In this document: piece by piece, positions 1 through 6,778 of the stretch
Position numbering within the stretch: position 1 is the first letter of the stretch
Layout: each line of letters starts with the position of its first letter
DNA from: Calditrichota bacterium
Lineage (GTDB): Bacteria > Calditrichota > Calditrichia > RBG-13-44-9 > J075
Direction of reading: 5' to 3'
Assembly (NCBI GenBank): GCA_003695285.1
Contig: RFIL01000330.1
Location: 1-9,545, forward strand
Length of the DNA: 9,545 nucleotides
Notes under the pieces: generated by a model
What the model saw: the letters and a program-made list of their open reading frames with translations, nothing else
Databases searched by the model: none
Told to the model about the DNA's origin: nothing
Translations under genes and position numbers: made by a program

Positions 1-696
1 GTCGCAGCCCAACAGGAAGGTCTTGACCAGCCACTCATCCACCTCCGGGGGCACCTTCTCATAGGTGTCGATCACCAGCAGGAATCTGGTATTTTGGCCG
101 CAACGGTCGTTCAACTCGTGTATCAGGCTGCGGATGATCTCCTCTTCCCGCAGCCGGCGCAACTCGGCGCTTTTTCGGGCCTGGGCGCGGAGTTCCTGCC
201 CTTGGAGTGCTTGTTCTGCTATCTGACTTACAAGATTTCCTACCCCACTCATTCCAGCCAATTCTGCTCCAGCTTTAGCTCCAGTAGGAATTATTTTGCG
301 CCAACCTGACAGTGCTGTTTCATCCATTCTGCGATGGTTTTCTGCTTCCAGCTTTTGGTACTGCGCCAGTCGTTTGGAGGCTTCTTTGAAGGTGATCCTC
401 TCCCCATCCCGGGTGGTTTTTTCCAGCATCAGGCGCAGCAGGGTCATGGGATCGCCGAGGGGATTGAAGTTGGTGTCCAGCCAGCACAGCATAACCCCTT
501 TGCCGTGGCGCCGGATGAACTGCTCCACCAGCCGGGTTTTGCCGATTCCCCCGTCGCCGTGGAGGTTCACAATAAACCGGGGAGCTTCATCGGGAGATTT
601 GGCCCACTCGGCGGCAAAATCTTCCAGAAAGCGTCTCCTTCCGATGAACTCGGATTCGCTCGTGGGAGCCTTTGGGCCGCGTTTACGGAGCGCCAT
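1..696 (-). CDS. P-loop ATPase, STAND/AAA-like, C-terminus cut by window edge
   Basis: Reading the minus strand from ATG at 696 gives 232 codons open to the left edge. The N-terminus has the usual entry to a STAND/AAA_16-type NTPase: FIGRRRFLEDF at residues 17-27, then Walker A GDGGIGKT at 47-54. A hydrophobic Walker B strand ending in Asp, FLLVID, lies at 205-210 and is followed by TYEKV. The distance between the two motifs, about 150 residues, is long. It holds two charged, probably coiled-coil helices (about 99-125 and 164-198) around a Gly/Ala-rich stretch (137-160). Such ATPases usually carry a C-terminal sensor or repeat region and act as signalling or defence switches, but that part is outside the window, so the role is not assigned. 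There is no clear Shine-Dalgarno; the frame stays open upstream only to a stop at 766-768, with no other ATG. The 212 bp between this gene and ftsH (697-908) holds no gene or convincing promoter that I can see. Confidence 0.8.
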   Translation of the reverse strand, partial: MALRKRGPKAPTSESEFIGRRRFLEDFAAEWAKSPDEAPRFIVNLHGDGGIGKTRLVEQFIRRHGKGVMLCWLDTNFNPLGDPMTLLRLMLEKTTRDGERITFKEASKRLAQYQKLEAENHRRMDETALSGWRKIIPTGAKAGAELAGMSGVGNLVSQIAEQALQGQELRAQARKSAELRRLREEEIIRSLIHELNDRCGQNTRFLLVIDTYEKVPPEVDEWLVKTFLLGCD

Positions 697-908
697 TTTT
701 TGAAACCAGGTTTTCTGAATGAGAATGGGTAATTGTACGGGACAAATCGTTAAAACGAACGGAAATCAAGTATCCAAAAAATTCGTTTTTCGATATGAAC
801 CCGATAGATAGCCCTGCTTATTAACTACAGGACAATCTTATGTTTTTCAAGATAAAACCTTGTGAATTCACTTTTTAACATGCAGCGGTGCACTATTTTT
901 TCAAATAG

Positions 909-3032
909 CTATCCTGCTGCCTTTTCTTCTTCAGAAGAATCTTTATTTTCCTGAGAGTCGTTCTCGTTTTTGGGCTGGCTATCCCTTTTAGATTCGCTCA
1001 CTTCCTCCTCAGAGCCTGAAGGTTTAGCGGGAGCATCCGGTTCATTATTTCCATTGCCAGCTGCTTTTGTTTTCTTCTTCAACGTGTTGTAGGTACGCGG
1101 CTTAGATTTGGGAAGTGTTTTCCCCTCGATAATCATATCAATTTCTTCTCCATCCAGAATTTCGCGTTCCAACAGTGCCTGAGCCAGACGATGTAATTTG
1201 TCGATGTTTTCAGTGAGTAATTTTTCTGTTTTTTCCTCTGCCGTCCGAACAATTTTCTTGATTTCGGCATCAATTTCTTGTGCAGTACGTTCACTGAAAT
1301 CCCGATGGGTGGCAATTTCTCGTCCCAGAAAAATTTCTTCGTCTTTCTTCCCGAATGCCACAGGACCAAGTTTTTCACTCATTCCCCATTCGGTCACCAT
1401 TTTCCGGGCAAGGTCGGTAGCCCGTTCAATATCATTGCCAGCACCAGTGGTATAATGATTCAGCACCAGCTTCTCTGCTACCCGTCCTCCCATTAAAGCA
1501 CACAATTGGATTTCCAGGTATTCTTTAGAATAGGTATGGTTTTCATCCATGGGGAGAAAGTGGGTAATCCCCAGCGCCCGACCCCGGGGAATGATTGTCA
1601 CTTTATGCACCGGATCGGCACCCGGAATTAATTTAGCCACCAGAGCATGACCGGCTTCATGATAGGCTGTGCTGCGTTTCTCCTCCTCGCTGATAATCAG
1701 ACTTTTTCGTTCGATTCCCATCATGATTTTATCTTTGGCCATCTCAAAATCTTCCATGGTGACTTTATCACGATTGGCACGGGCGGCATAAAGCGCGGCT
1801 TCGTTCACCAGACTGGCCAATTCTGCTCCTGCCAATCCGGGAGTTCCCTTGGCGATAACTTCCAGATCCACATCATCGGCCAGAGGAATTCGTTTGGTAT
1901 GTACTTTCAGAATCCCTTCCCGTCCCCGCACATCGGGACGATCCACCACAATCTGCCGATCAAAGCGACCGGGGCGTAACAGAGCTGCATCCAGCACATC
2001 CGGGCGGTTGGTAGCGGCGATAATTATGACACCTTCTGTAGTATCGAAACCATCCATTTCTACCAATAAGGCATTCAGCGTCTGTTCCCGTTCATCGTGT
2101 CCGCCACCTAAACCGGCACCCCGTTGGCGACCCACGGCATCGATTTCATCAATAAAGATGATACAGGGGGCATGTTTGCGTCCCTGTTCGAAAAGATCTC
2201 GGACCCGGCTGGCGCCCACTCCCACAAACATCTCCACAAAATCCGCACCACTCATAGAGAAGAAGGGCACTCCCGCTTCTCCGGCCACAGCCCGGGCCAG
2301 CAATGTTTTACCCGTTCCCGGAGGGCCTAATAACAATGCTCCCTTGGGAATTTTACCTCCCAATTTGCTGAATTTGGCCGGTGATTTTAGGAATTCAATA
2401 ATTTCCCGCAATTCCTCTTTTGCTTCATCACACCCGGCTACATCATCAAAAGTAACACGGGTCGCATCTTCCATTAACATCCGGGCACGACTTTTCCCGA
2501 ACGAAAAAATATTTCTTCCGGCTCCACCACCCTGCATTCGGCGGAAGAAAAACAACCAGAAAGCAATTAACAATACCCAGGGTAAAAGACCACCTACCAC
2601 ATCCAGCCATTCCGTGGAAAGCTCTGTATAGGTTATTTCTATGCCTTTTTCTCGCCAGGTCTTATCCATTTCCTCATTTAAAAAGGGCAAAACCGTTTTG
2701 AACTCCGTGAAGGTGTCGGATTTACCTTTGGGAAGGATAATGGTTTCCGGAGATTTAAGTCGCCCATGAAACTCATTGGCTGTCCCACCAATGATGACCT
2801 GTCCCTCAATAATTTTCCCCTGGTTCAGATATTCCAGATACTGAGAATATGGAATCTCGCGTACATTTTTCTTCCCGTAAGGAATCAAGGTTGCCAGTGA
2901 AGCAATGACAAAAAACAGAATTACCCAGAAAAGTACCGAACGAGAATTCTTCTTCCACTGAAAATCGTTGTTGTTCCGATTGGGATCTTCAGGGGGTCGG
3001 GAATTTTTAAATTTGTTATCCTTGTCGCTCAT
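909..3032 (-). CDS. ftsH: ATP-dependent zinc metalloprotease FtsH
   Basis: Membrane-anchored AAA+ protease that forms hexamers in the inner membrane and degrades misassembled membrane proteins and selected regulators. The 707 residues contain TM1 at about 33-51, a periplasmic domain of about 95 residues, and TM2 at about 146-164. The AAA+ module has Walker A GPPGTGKT (236-243), pore motif FVG (269-271), Walker B IIFIDE (291-296) and a second region of homology from TNRPD (341) with arginine fingers R353 and R356. The M41 peptidase has HEAGH (458-462) as zinc ligands and catalytic Glu, with D534 in TTGAGND as the likely third ligand. The tail after about residue 640 is Lys-rich and then acidic low-complexity; the protein is longer than the 644-residue E. 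coli enzyme. Translation starts at ATG 3032 behind a GGTGG element 7 nt upstream. It is last in the tilS-hpt-ftsH series, 43 bp after hpt. All key catalytic residues are present. Confidence 0.98.
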   Translation of the reverse strand: MSDKDNKFKNSRPPEDPNRNNNDFQWKKNSRSVLFWVILFFVIASLATLIPYGKKNVREIPYSQYLEYLNQGKIIEGQVIIGGTANEFHGRLKSPETIILPKGKSDTFTEFKTVLPFLNEEMDKTWREKGIEITYTELSTEWLDVVGGLLPWVLLIAFWLFFFRRMQGGGAGRNIFSFGKSRARMLMEDATRVTFDDVAGCDEAKEELREIIEFLKSPAKFSKLGGKIPKGALLLGPPGTGKTLLARAVAGEAGVPFFSMSGADFVEMFVGVGASRVRDLFEQGRKHAPCIIFIDEIDAVGRQRGAGLGGGHDEREQTLNALLVEMDGFDTTEGVIIIAATNRPDVLDAALLRPGRFDRQIVVDRPDVRGREGILKVHTKRIPLADDVDLEVIAKGTPGLAGAELASLVNEAALYAARANRDKVTMEDFEMAKDKIMMGIERKSLIISEEEKRSTAYHEAGHALVAKLIPGADPVHKVTIIPRGRALGITHFLPMDENHTYSKEYLEIQLCALMGGRVAEKLVLNHYTTGAGNDIERATDLARKMVTEWGMSEKLGPVAFGKKDEEIFLGREIATHRDFSERTAQEIDAEIKKIVRTAEEKTEKLLTENIDKLHRLAQALLEREILDGEEIDMIIEGKTLPKSKPRTYNTLKKKTKAAGNGNNEPDAPAKPSGSEEEVSESKRDSQPKNENDSQENKDSSEEEKAAG

Positions 3033-3075
3033 TTTTGAACCACCAATCTATAAGACTGTTTAGTATTTACGAAAT

Positions 3076-3624
3076 TTACTCAACTAATTGATAGATAGCG
3101 TTTACATTTCTTTTTTGTTGTTTATAATCAAGACCATAGCCAATGACAAATTTATTTTCGATTTCAAATCCAACATAATCGATATTCAACTCTACCTTCG
3201 CTGCCCCTTTCTTGACCAATAATGATACAAATTTTAAGGAACTCGGTTTCATGTTTTGAATTCTTCGTTTCAGATATTGCACCGATAAGCCGGAATCCAC
3301 AATATCTTCAACGACAAGAATATCCCTGCCGTGTAAATCCGCACTAAAATCTTTAATCATGGTTATTTCACCAGAGGAAACTCTGGCATTACCATAACTT
3401 GAAATTTTGATAAAATCAATTTCACAATCAATACTTAATTTGCGGATGAGATCTGCCAAAAATAACACGGCACCATTCAAAACCCCAACCATGATGGGAA
3501 CTTTTCCTTCGTAATCTCTGGAAATTTGTTCCCCCAATTCAGCAATCCGCTGCTGAATCTCGTCCTCGGAAATCATGACCTGAAATTGCAGATCATCTAT
3601 TGTTAGTATTTCTGGCGCTTTCAT
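3076..3624 (-). CDS. hpt: hypoxanthine phosphoribosyltransferase
   Basis: Cytosolic purine-salvage enzyme that joins hypoxanthine (and usually guanine) to PRPP to give IMP or GMP. The 182 residues match the normal family length. Visible motifs are the flexible-loop SSYGN (75-79), the PRPP-binding signature VVEDIVDSG (104-112), and the base-binding end region with GYGLDY (162-167) and a following RN. The start at ATG 3624 lies inside the end of tilS, giving a 32 bp overlap that suggests translational coupling; AGAAGA just upstream is a weak ribosome site. A second in-frame ATG at 3576 (residue 17) would remove the overlap. I prefer the upstream start because it gives an N-terminal extension like those of E. 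coli and B. subtilis Hpt. tilS-hpt-ftsH is a widely conserved gene order. Confidence 0.96.
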   Translation of the reverse strand: MKAPEILTIDDLQFQVMISEDEIQQRIAELGEQISRDYEGKVPIMVGVLNGAVLFLADLIRKLSIDCEIDFIKISSYGNARVSSGEITMIKDFSADLHGRDILVVEDIVDSGLSVQYLKRRIQNMKPSSLKFVSLLVKKGAAKVELNIDYVGFEIENKFVIGYGLDYKQQKRNVNAIYQLVE

Positions 3625-5014
3625 AATCTTCTATTTTTACCTCTACAGCTTTTTGAGTTTTGGATGTTATTTTATATTTTTCACTAATTCTTACCCCTAC
3701 AACATACACAATTTCTCCGCGACTTTCCATGACTAACGCATGTTCTTTGGGAATCATTAAATTTTTCTCATCAGTTAAGAAATCACTGAGCTTTTTCGAA
3801 TGCTTCATCCCCAGGGGTTGAAATCGGTCTCTCGGTTTCCAATTGCGCAAGCGGAGGGGAAACCGGATATTTTTCAAATCCAGATATTCTTTTCGATGGT
3901 CGCTGGTAAACATAATCTCGTTTGAGTTTACCACCCTCAATTTGATTTTTATACCTAAATGCTCAAGCGAATAAACATCTTCAGGATTCAGGAGGGCGTC
4001 CACTTCCAGGTGCTCAATGAGAGAGGTGCGATAAAACCAGACTTTTTCACCATGTTTGGAAGCATATATCGTTGGGTTAAAAGCGAATTTCCGCCCTTGC
4101 TTTCCGGTGCGTAACCAGTTTTCAAATGCCTGATACTGTTGATACGACAACGAACTTTGTTCTCCACTTAACTGATGCAATATATATTCAACCAATTTCA
4201 CTTTAAATAACGTAAAGTACCTGTTGTATAATGTTATATCAAGTCCAATTTTATTTTCGTTTTTTGGTTCAAGACAGGCCTTTTTAACCTCGGCCCACTG
4301 GGGTTTGAGATACTCCAACCAATCCTGAACGATTAAACTATTTCGTAAAAATGGTTGAAAATGGGTTACCTTTAATTCCTGTTTCAGAAAGGGCAATACT
4401 CTTTCTCGGATTCGATTCCTTAACAGGGAGAGGTCCTGGTTGGTAGAATCTTCACGAAACTCAATTCCCTGCTCCCGGGCATATTGAATTATCTCGTTTT
4501 TTTCCGCAAACAACAGGGGGCGAATAAAACCCTCTTTTTTCAACCGGATACCTGCCAACCCTTCCAAACCTGCTCCAAAGAATAACCGCATCAATATCGT
4601 CTCTACTTGATCGGTTAAATGATGGGCTGTCGCAATCACGCGGTAACCATTTTGCCTTCGACAGCTAACCAAAAAATCTTCACGCAATAATCGGGCAGCC
4701 TCCTCCAGTGACAGCTTATGCCTGTCCGCATAGGCGGCGACATCTGCCCTTTCACAGTAAAACGGAAAATTGAATTCCTCCGCAACTCTCCTCACAAAAG
4801 CTTCATCCGCATCCGCTTCTTCTCCCCTCAGTTGGTGATTGAAATGGGCTATTCCTAACCTCATGGTAAAATATTTTTGCCAGGTGACCATCAGATGAAG
4901 CAACACCATGGAGTCTATTCCACCGCTCACCGCCAGCAGAATCCGATCACCCGCTTGAATAAGTTGGTGATAGTTAACAAATTCCAGAAATCGATATTTT
5001 AGAGAAGTGCCCAT
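3593..5014 (-). CDS. tilS: tRNA(Ile)-lysidine synthase TilS
   Basis: TilS uses ATP and lysine to convert C34 of the CAU-anticodon tRNA-Ile to lysidine, so that it reads AUA and is charged with isoleucine instead of methionine. From ATG 5014 the protein has 473 residues. The N-terminal PP-loop is SGGIDS (30-35). It is followed by HFNHQLRG (57-64), TAHHLTDQVET (129-139), a GAGLEGLAG stretch (147-155), FREDSTN (186-192) and RNRIR (199-203), all typical of the catalytic domain. The C-terminal substrate-binding domain has WKPRDRFQPLG (392-402) and KKLSDFL (407-413). The frame also allows a TTG start at 5020; ATG is preferred, but neither start has a clear Shine-Dalgarno. The gene begins 25 bp downstream of a CAU-anticodon tRNA and overlaps hpt at its end. 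It is markedly AT-rich (for example 15 G/C in the 60 bases from 4201). Confidence 0.96.
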   Translation of the reverse strand: MGTSLKYRFLEFVNYHQLIQAGDRILLAVSGGIDSMVLLHLMVTWQKYFTMRLGIAHFNHQLRGEEADADEAFVRRVAEEFNFPFYCERADVAAYADRHKLSLEEAARLLREDFLVSCRRQNGYRVIATAHHLTDQVETILMRLFFGAGLEGLAGIRLKKEGFIRPLLFAEKNEIIQYAREQGIEFREDSTNQDLSLLRNRIRERVLPFLKQELKVTHFQPFLRNSLIVQDWLEYLKPQWAEVKKACLEPKNENKIGLDITLYNRYFTLFKVKLVEYILHQLSGEQSSLSYQQYQAFENWLRTGKQGRKFAFNPTIYASKHGEKVWFYRTSLIEHLEVDALLNPEDVYSLEHLGIKIKLRVVNSNEIMFTSDHRKEYLDLKNIRFPLRLRNWKPRDRFQPLGMKHSKKLSDFLTDEKNLMIPKEHALVMESRGEIVYVVGVRISEKYKITSKTQKAVEVKIEDYESARNTNNR

Positions 5015-5039
5015 AGTCAACCGGAGGGAAAAAAAGTAG

Positions 5040-5113
5040 TGGCGGCACAGGGATTCGAACCCCGGACACGCGGATTATGATTCCGCTGCTCTGACCAGCT
5101 GAGCTATGCCGCC
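5040..5113 (-). tRNA. tRNA with CAU anticodon, probably elongator tRNA-Met
   Basis: A 74-nt cloverleaf without encoded CCA. The acceptor GGCGGCA pairs fully with TGCCGCC, with discriminator A73. The D stem is GCTC/GAGC. The anticodon stem GCGGA/TCCGC closes the loop ATCATAA, placing CAT at positions 34-36. The variable loop has five nucleotides, and the T arm is CGGGG-TTCGAAT-CCCTG with one G:T wobble. CAU could mean elongator Met or the TilS substrate tRNA-Ile2. E. coli TilS is known to prefer C4:G69 and C5:G68; here both pairs are G:C, and the GGCGG acceptor resembles elongator Met of other bacteria, so Met is favoured. A32 in the anticodon loop is less usual than a pyrimidine. It sits between tRNA-fMet and tilS on the same strand. 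Confidence 0.9.
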
Positions 5114-5120
5114 ATCAGTT

Positions 5121-5147
5121 AAAAAATGCTGACCAATGGTCAGCATT
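5121..5147 (-). terminator. Hairpin plus T-run between the two tRNAs (terminator-like)
   Basis: On the minus strand AATGCTGACC (5147-5138) and GGTCAGCATT (5134-5125) form a perfect 10-bp stem around a 3-nt loop. The stem is followed directly by a run of six T (5126-5121, two of them in the stem). This has the form of an intrinsic terminator ten nt downstream of tRNA-fMet. It could stop most transcripts after fMet, act as a partial terminator, or be an RNA processing hairpin. I see no convincing promoter between it and the next tRNA. Confidence 0.6.
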
Positions 5148-5156
5148 CTATCTTAG

Positions 5157-5230
<74 letters not shown>

Positions 5231-5247
5231 ATCATATTGAGCATGTA

Positions 5248-5276
5248 AATATAAATGCCTTCCTTTGCTTTGTCAA
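5248..5276 (-). promoter_or_regulatory. Sigma70-type promoter for tRNA-fMet, overlapping the lpxK stop
   Basis: On the minus strand TTGACA (5276-5271, perfect -35) is separated by exactly 17 nt from TATATT (5253-5248, 5 of 6 to consensus). Transcription would begin near 5241, leaving a leader of about 10 nt before C1 of tRNA-fMet at 5230. The TGA stop of lpxK (5275-5273) lies inside the -35 box. This is the best promoter match in the window and probably drives the tRNAs and, by read-through, tilS-hpt-ftsH. Confidence 0.85.
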
Positions 5277-6364
5277 TATTTTTTTTGATTTCTATATCGC
5301 TTAATATTTTCTTCTACTCTATTGGTAATGAACTCAAACTTATCCACCTCAAGTCTGACTTTTACAACCCATATGTTCTGTTGCCAATTACCTAAACTTT
5401 CCTTACATAAAAAAAGTTTCAGTGCATCTTTTTCAGTGGTAAAAAGAACCTCTACCCCCTTCTCCCGGGCATCATTTAACGCCTGCAGCAATCGTTCATC
5501 ATCATACCAGAAATGATCCGGAAAGCTCCATTTCCATTCCAGATGAAAGCCAAGAGATTTTTCCAAAAAATCATAAAATTGATGGGGATTCCCGATTCCG
5601 CAAAAGGCACCAAAGGAACTGAATGTCTGCACCTCTTCACCAGGGATGATCTTCCCTTCCAGCGTATAGAAATCCTCTAAGACAAATTTAGCGGTTAAAA
5701 TTGGCGCTTCAGTAAAACTGTGAATCTGATTTTCTATATCCGTCAAACGGTTTAAATTGTTTTCTGCTCTTGTGCATACCAGGACATCCGCCCTTTTCAA
5801 TGAGGAGCGGGTATCCCGCAAAAAGCTAAATGGAAAGAGGAAAGGATGATTCGACCATCTTGATACGTCAATCAAACACACGTCCATGTCCCGGTGTAGT
5901 TGCCGATGCTGATAGCCATCATCTAACACCAGGACATCCAGATCATGTTTCATGAGCATTTTTTGACCCACCTGAAATCGATCTCTTCCCACCCCGAGCA
6001 CTCCATTCTTTAAGTGTTTTAGAATTATCGATGGTTCATCTCCAAGGAGTTCTACTGAGGATTCATTTTCACTGGTCACAATTAACGGTTCTTTACTCTT
6101 CCGCTTATATCCTCGAGTTAATACACCCACCCGATAATTCTTAGACTGAAGGTATGAAATCATTTCAATGGTTAATGGTGTCTTTCCAGTGCCTCCCATC
6201 TGTAAATTACCAATCGATATCACTGGAAGCGGTAAACGGCTGATTTTTAAAATGTGATGATCATAGAGAAAATTGCGGATATATACAATCACCCAGTGCA
6301 ACACACCAAGTGGGAGCAATATCCAGATAACCGATTTTAATATCTTTCGAATTATGGCATTCAT
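5273..6364 (-). CDS. lpxK: tetraacyldisaccharide 4'-kinase LpxK
   Basis: Inner-membrane-associated kinase that phosphorylates the 4' position of the tetraacyldisaccharide-1-phosphate to make lipid IVA, a late step of lipid A synthesis. The 363 residues are of usual size. A hydrophobic membrane-binding helix lies at about 12-30. The family Walker A follows in the stretch IGNLQMGGTGKTP (51-63), then TRGYKR (83-88), LDDGYQHR (137-144) in the Walker B/catalytic region, and GIGNP (256-260). These are the standard LpxK landmarks. The start is ATG 6364; no clear Shine-Dalgarno is visible. It is on the same strand as, and 42 bp from, tRNA-fMet, whose promoter overlaps its stop codon. Its presence implies a lipid A-containing outer membrane. 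Confidence 0.96.
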   Translation of the reverse strand: MNAIIRKILKSVIWILLPLGVLHWVIVYIRNFLYDHHILKISRLPLPVISIGNLQMGGTGKTPLTIEMISYLQSKNYRVGVLTRGYKRKSKEPLIVTSENESSVELLGDEPSIILKHLKNGVLGVGRDRFQVGQKMLMKHDLDVLVLDDGYQHRQLHRDMDVCLIDVSRWSNHPFLFPFSFLRDTRSSLKRADVLVCTRAENNLNRLTDIENQIHSFTEAPILTAKFVLEDFYTLEGKIIPGEEVQTFSSFGAFCGIGNPHQFYDFLEKSLGFHLEWKWSFPDHFWYDDERLLQALNDAREKGVEVLFTTEKDALKLFLCKESLGNWQQNIWVVKVRLEVDKFEFITNRVEENIKRYRNQKKY

Positions 6365-6440
6365 TTCTAAGGTCAGTCAAAAATATTTTTTTTCACCGCT
6401 CGATGAAATTCCTTTTAGGGGAAACGCTCCCTTCAAATTT

Positions 6441-6446
6441 ATTATA
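6441..6446 (-). promoter_or_regulatory. lpxK: Candidate -10 box for lpxK
   Basis: The minus strand reads a perfect TATAAT here, about 75 nt upstream of the lpxK start, in a very AT-rich stretch. A matching -35 is not evident; the hexamers 16-18 nt upstream match TTGACA poorly. Chance occurrence in AT-rich DNA is a real possibility. Confidence 0.3.
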
Positions 6447-6607
6447 TTTATATTTGCAGAAGTTACAGAATTAAACTAAAATTACAATTTGCTAAAAAAA
6501 TTGATGTTCCTGTGAAACTCCGGAAGTCCGAAACCGGATGTAACCTAATGTCCTTCTACCTTAAACGCAATTTCTTCCAGTAAATTCGGAAATAAATATT
6601 TTAAAAT

Positions 6608-6635
6608 TTAACAAACGGTCTTACAGTTATAGATT
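6608..6635 (+). promoter_or_regulatory. Candidate promoter for the efflux operon
   Basis: TTAACA (6608-6613) and TAGATT (6630-6635) are separated by 16 nt, giving a moderate sigma70 match. Transcription from it would start near 6642 and leave a leader of about 135 nt containing the hairpin at 6686-6713 and the palindrome at 6742-6751. The match is weak and the call tentative. Confidence 0.25.
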
Positions 6636-6685
6636 AGATTAATGAAACGCCGTTTTCGATAACACACCCCCCTTTTTTTAAGGGT

Positions 6686-6713
6686 AAATATGACGAGCAT
6701 ATTTCTTTTTTTT
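6686..6713 (+). terminator. AT-rich hairpin followed by T8
   Basis: AAATATG (6686-6692) and CATATTT (6698-6704) pair perfectly around a 5-nt loop ACGAG, followed by C and eight T. The form is that of an intrinsic terminator or attenuator on the plus strand, but the stem has only one G:C pair and would be weak. It lies about 65 nt before the efflux start codon. It could equally be a protein-binding inverted repeat. Confidence 0.35.
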
Positions 6714-6741
6714 AAAACTTCTATCTGAAATATGCGTAACG

Positions 6742-6751
6742 TTGATATCAA
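6742..6751. promoter_or_regulatory. Palindrome TTGATATCAA, possible operator
   Basis: A perfect 10-bp palindrome 28 nt before the start codon of the RND adaptor. Efflux operons are often controlled by dimeric repressors that bind such sites, but no regulator gene is in the window and a 10-bp palindrome in AT-rich DNA can arise by chance. Confidence 0.25.
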
Positions 6752-6764
6752 AAGATATAATAAT

Positions 6765-6770
6765 GGAGGA
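6765..6770 (+). promoter_or_regulatory. Ribosome binding site deciding a GTG start
   Basis: A strong GGAGGA sits 8 nt before GTG at 6779. No ATG in this frame gives a comparable site, and starting at GTG gives a complete positively charged, hydrophobic signal peptide, so GTG is the start. Confidence 0.85.
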
Positions 6771-6778
6771 ACCAGTTC

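Larger units (their letters stand above)
6365..6778. other. 414 bp AT-rich divergent intergenic region
   Basis: No gene is supported here. A plus-strand open frame at 6273-6479 is mostly antisense to lpxK and its upstream region. The segment separates lpxK (minus) from the efflux operon (plus), so it should hold both promoters. It contains candidate promoter boxes, a weak inverted repeat TCCGG/CCGGA around 6520-6540, a C6-T7 tract with CCCTT/AAGGG arms (6670-6684), a hairpin with T-run (6686-6713) and the palindrome TTGATATCAA (6742-6751). Confidence 0.8.

Noticed and set aside
94..732. Three overlapping plus-strand open frames (94-309, 296-703, 334-732)
   Set aside because: They lie antisense to the ATPase gene, whose minus-strand frame has clear Walker motifs; none of the three has recognisable domains or a ribosome site.
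862..871. Palindrome GTGAATTCAC downstream of ftsH
   Set aside because: It has no loop to form a good hairpin and no T-run after it on the ftsH strand, and a 10-bp palindrome alone is weak evidence for a site.
881..894. TGCA-GCGG-TGCA repeat as the ftsH terminator
   Set aside because: The stem is only 4 bp, extends with a wobble and then a mismatch, and no proper T-run follows on the minus strand.
1849..2631. A 260-codon plus-strand open frame
   Set aside because: It is antisense to the AAA core of ftsH, rich in Ser/Pro/Arg as expected from reading a conserved gene backwards, and shows no family motif.
5040..5113. Assignment of the second CAU tRNA as tRNA-Ile2
   Set aside because: Attractive beside tilS, but the acceptor lacks C4:G69 and C5:G68 preferred by E. 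coli TilS and looks like elongator Met; kept only as an alternative.
6756..6761. Perfect TATAAT just before the adaptor gene
   Set aside because: It ends 3 nt before the GGAGGA ribosome site, so a transcript from it would start in or past that site, and no -35 fits 16-18 nt upstream.
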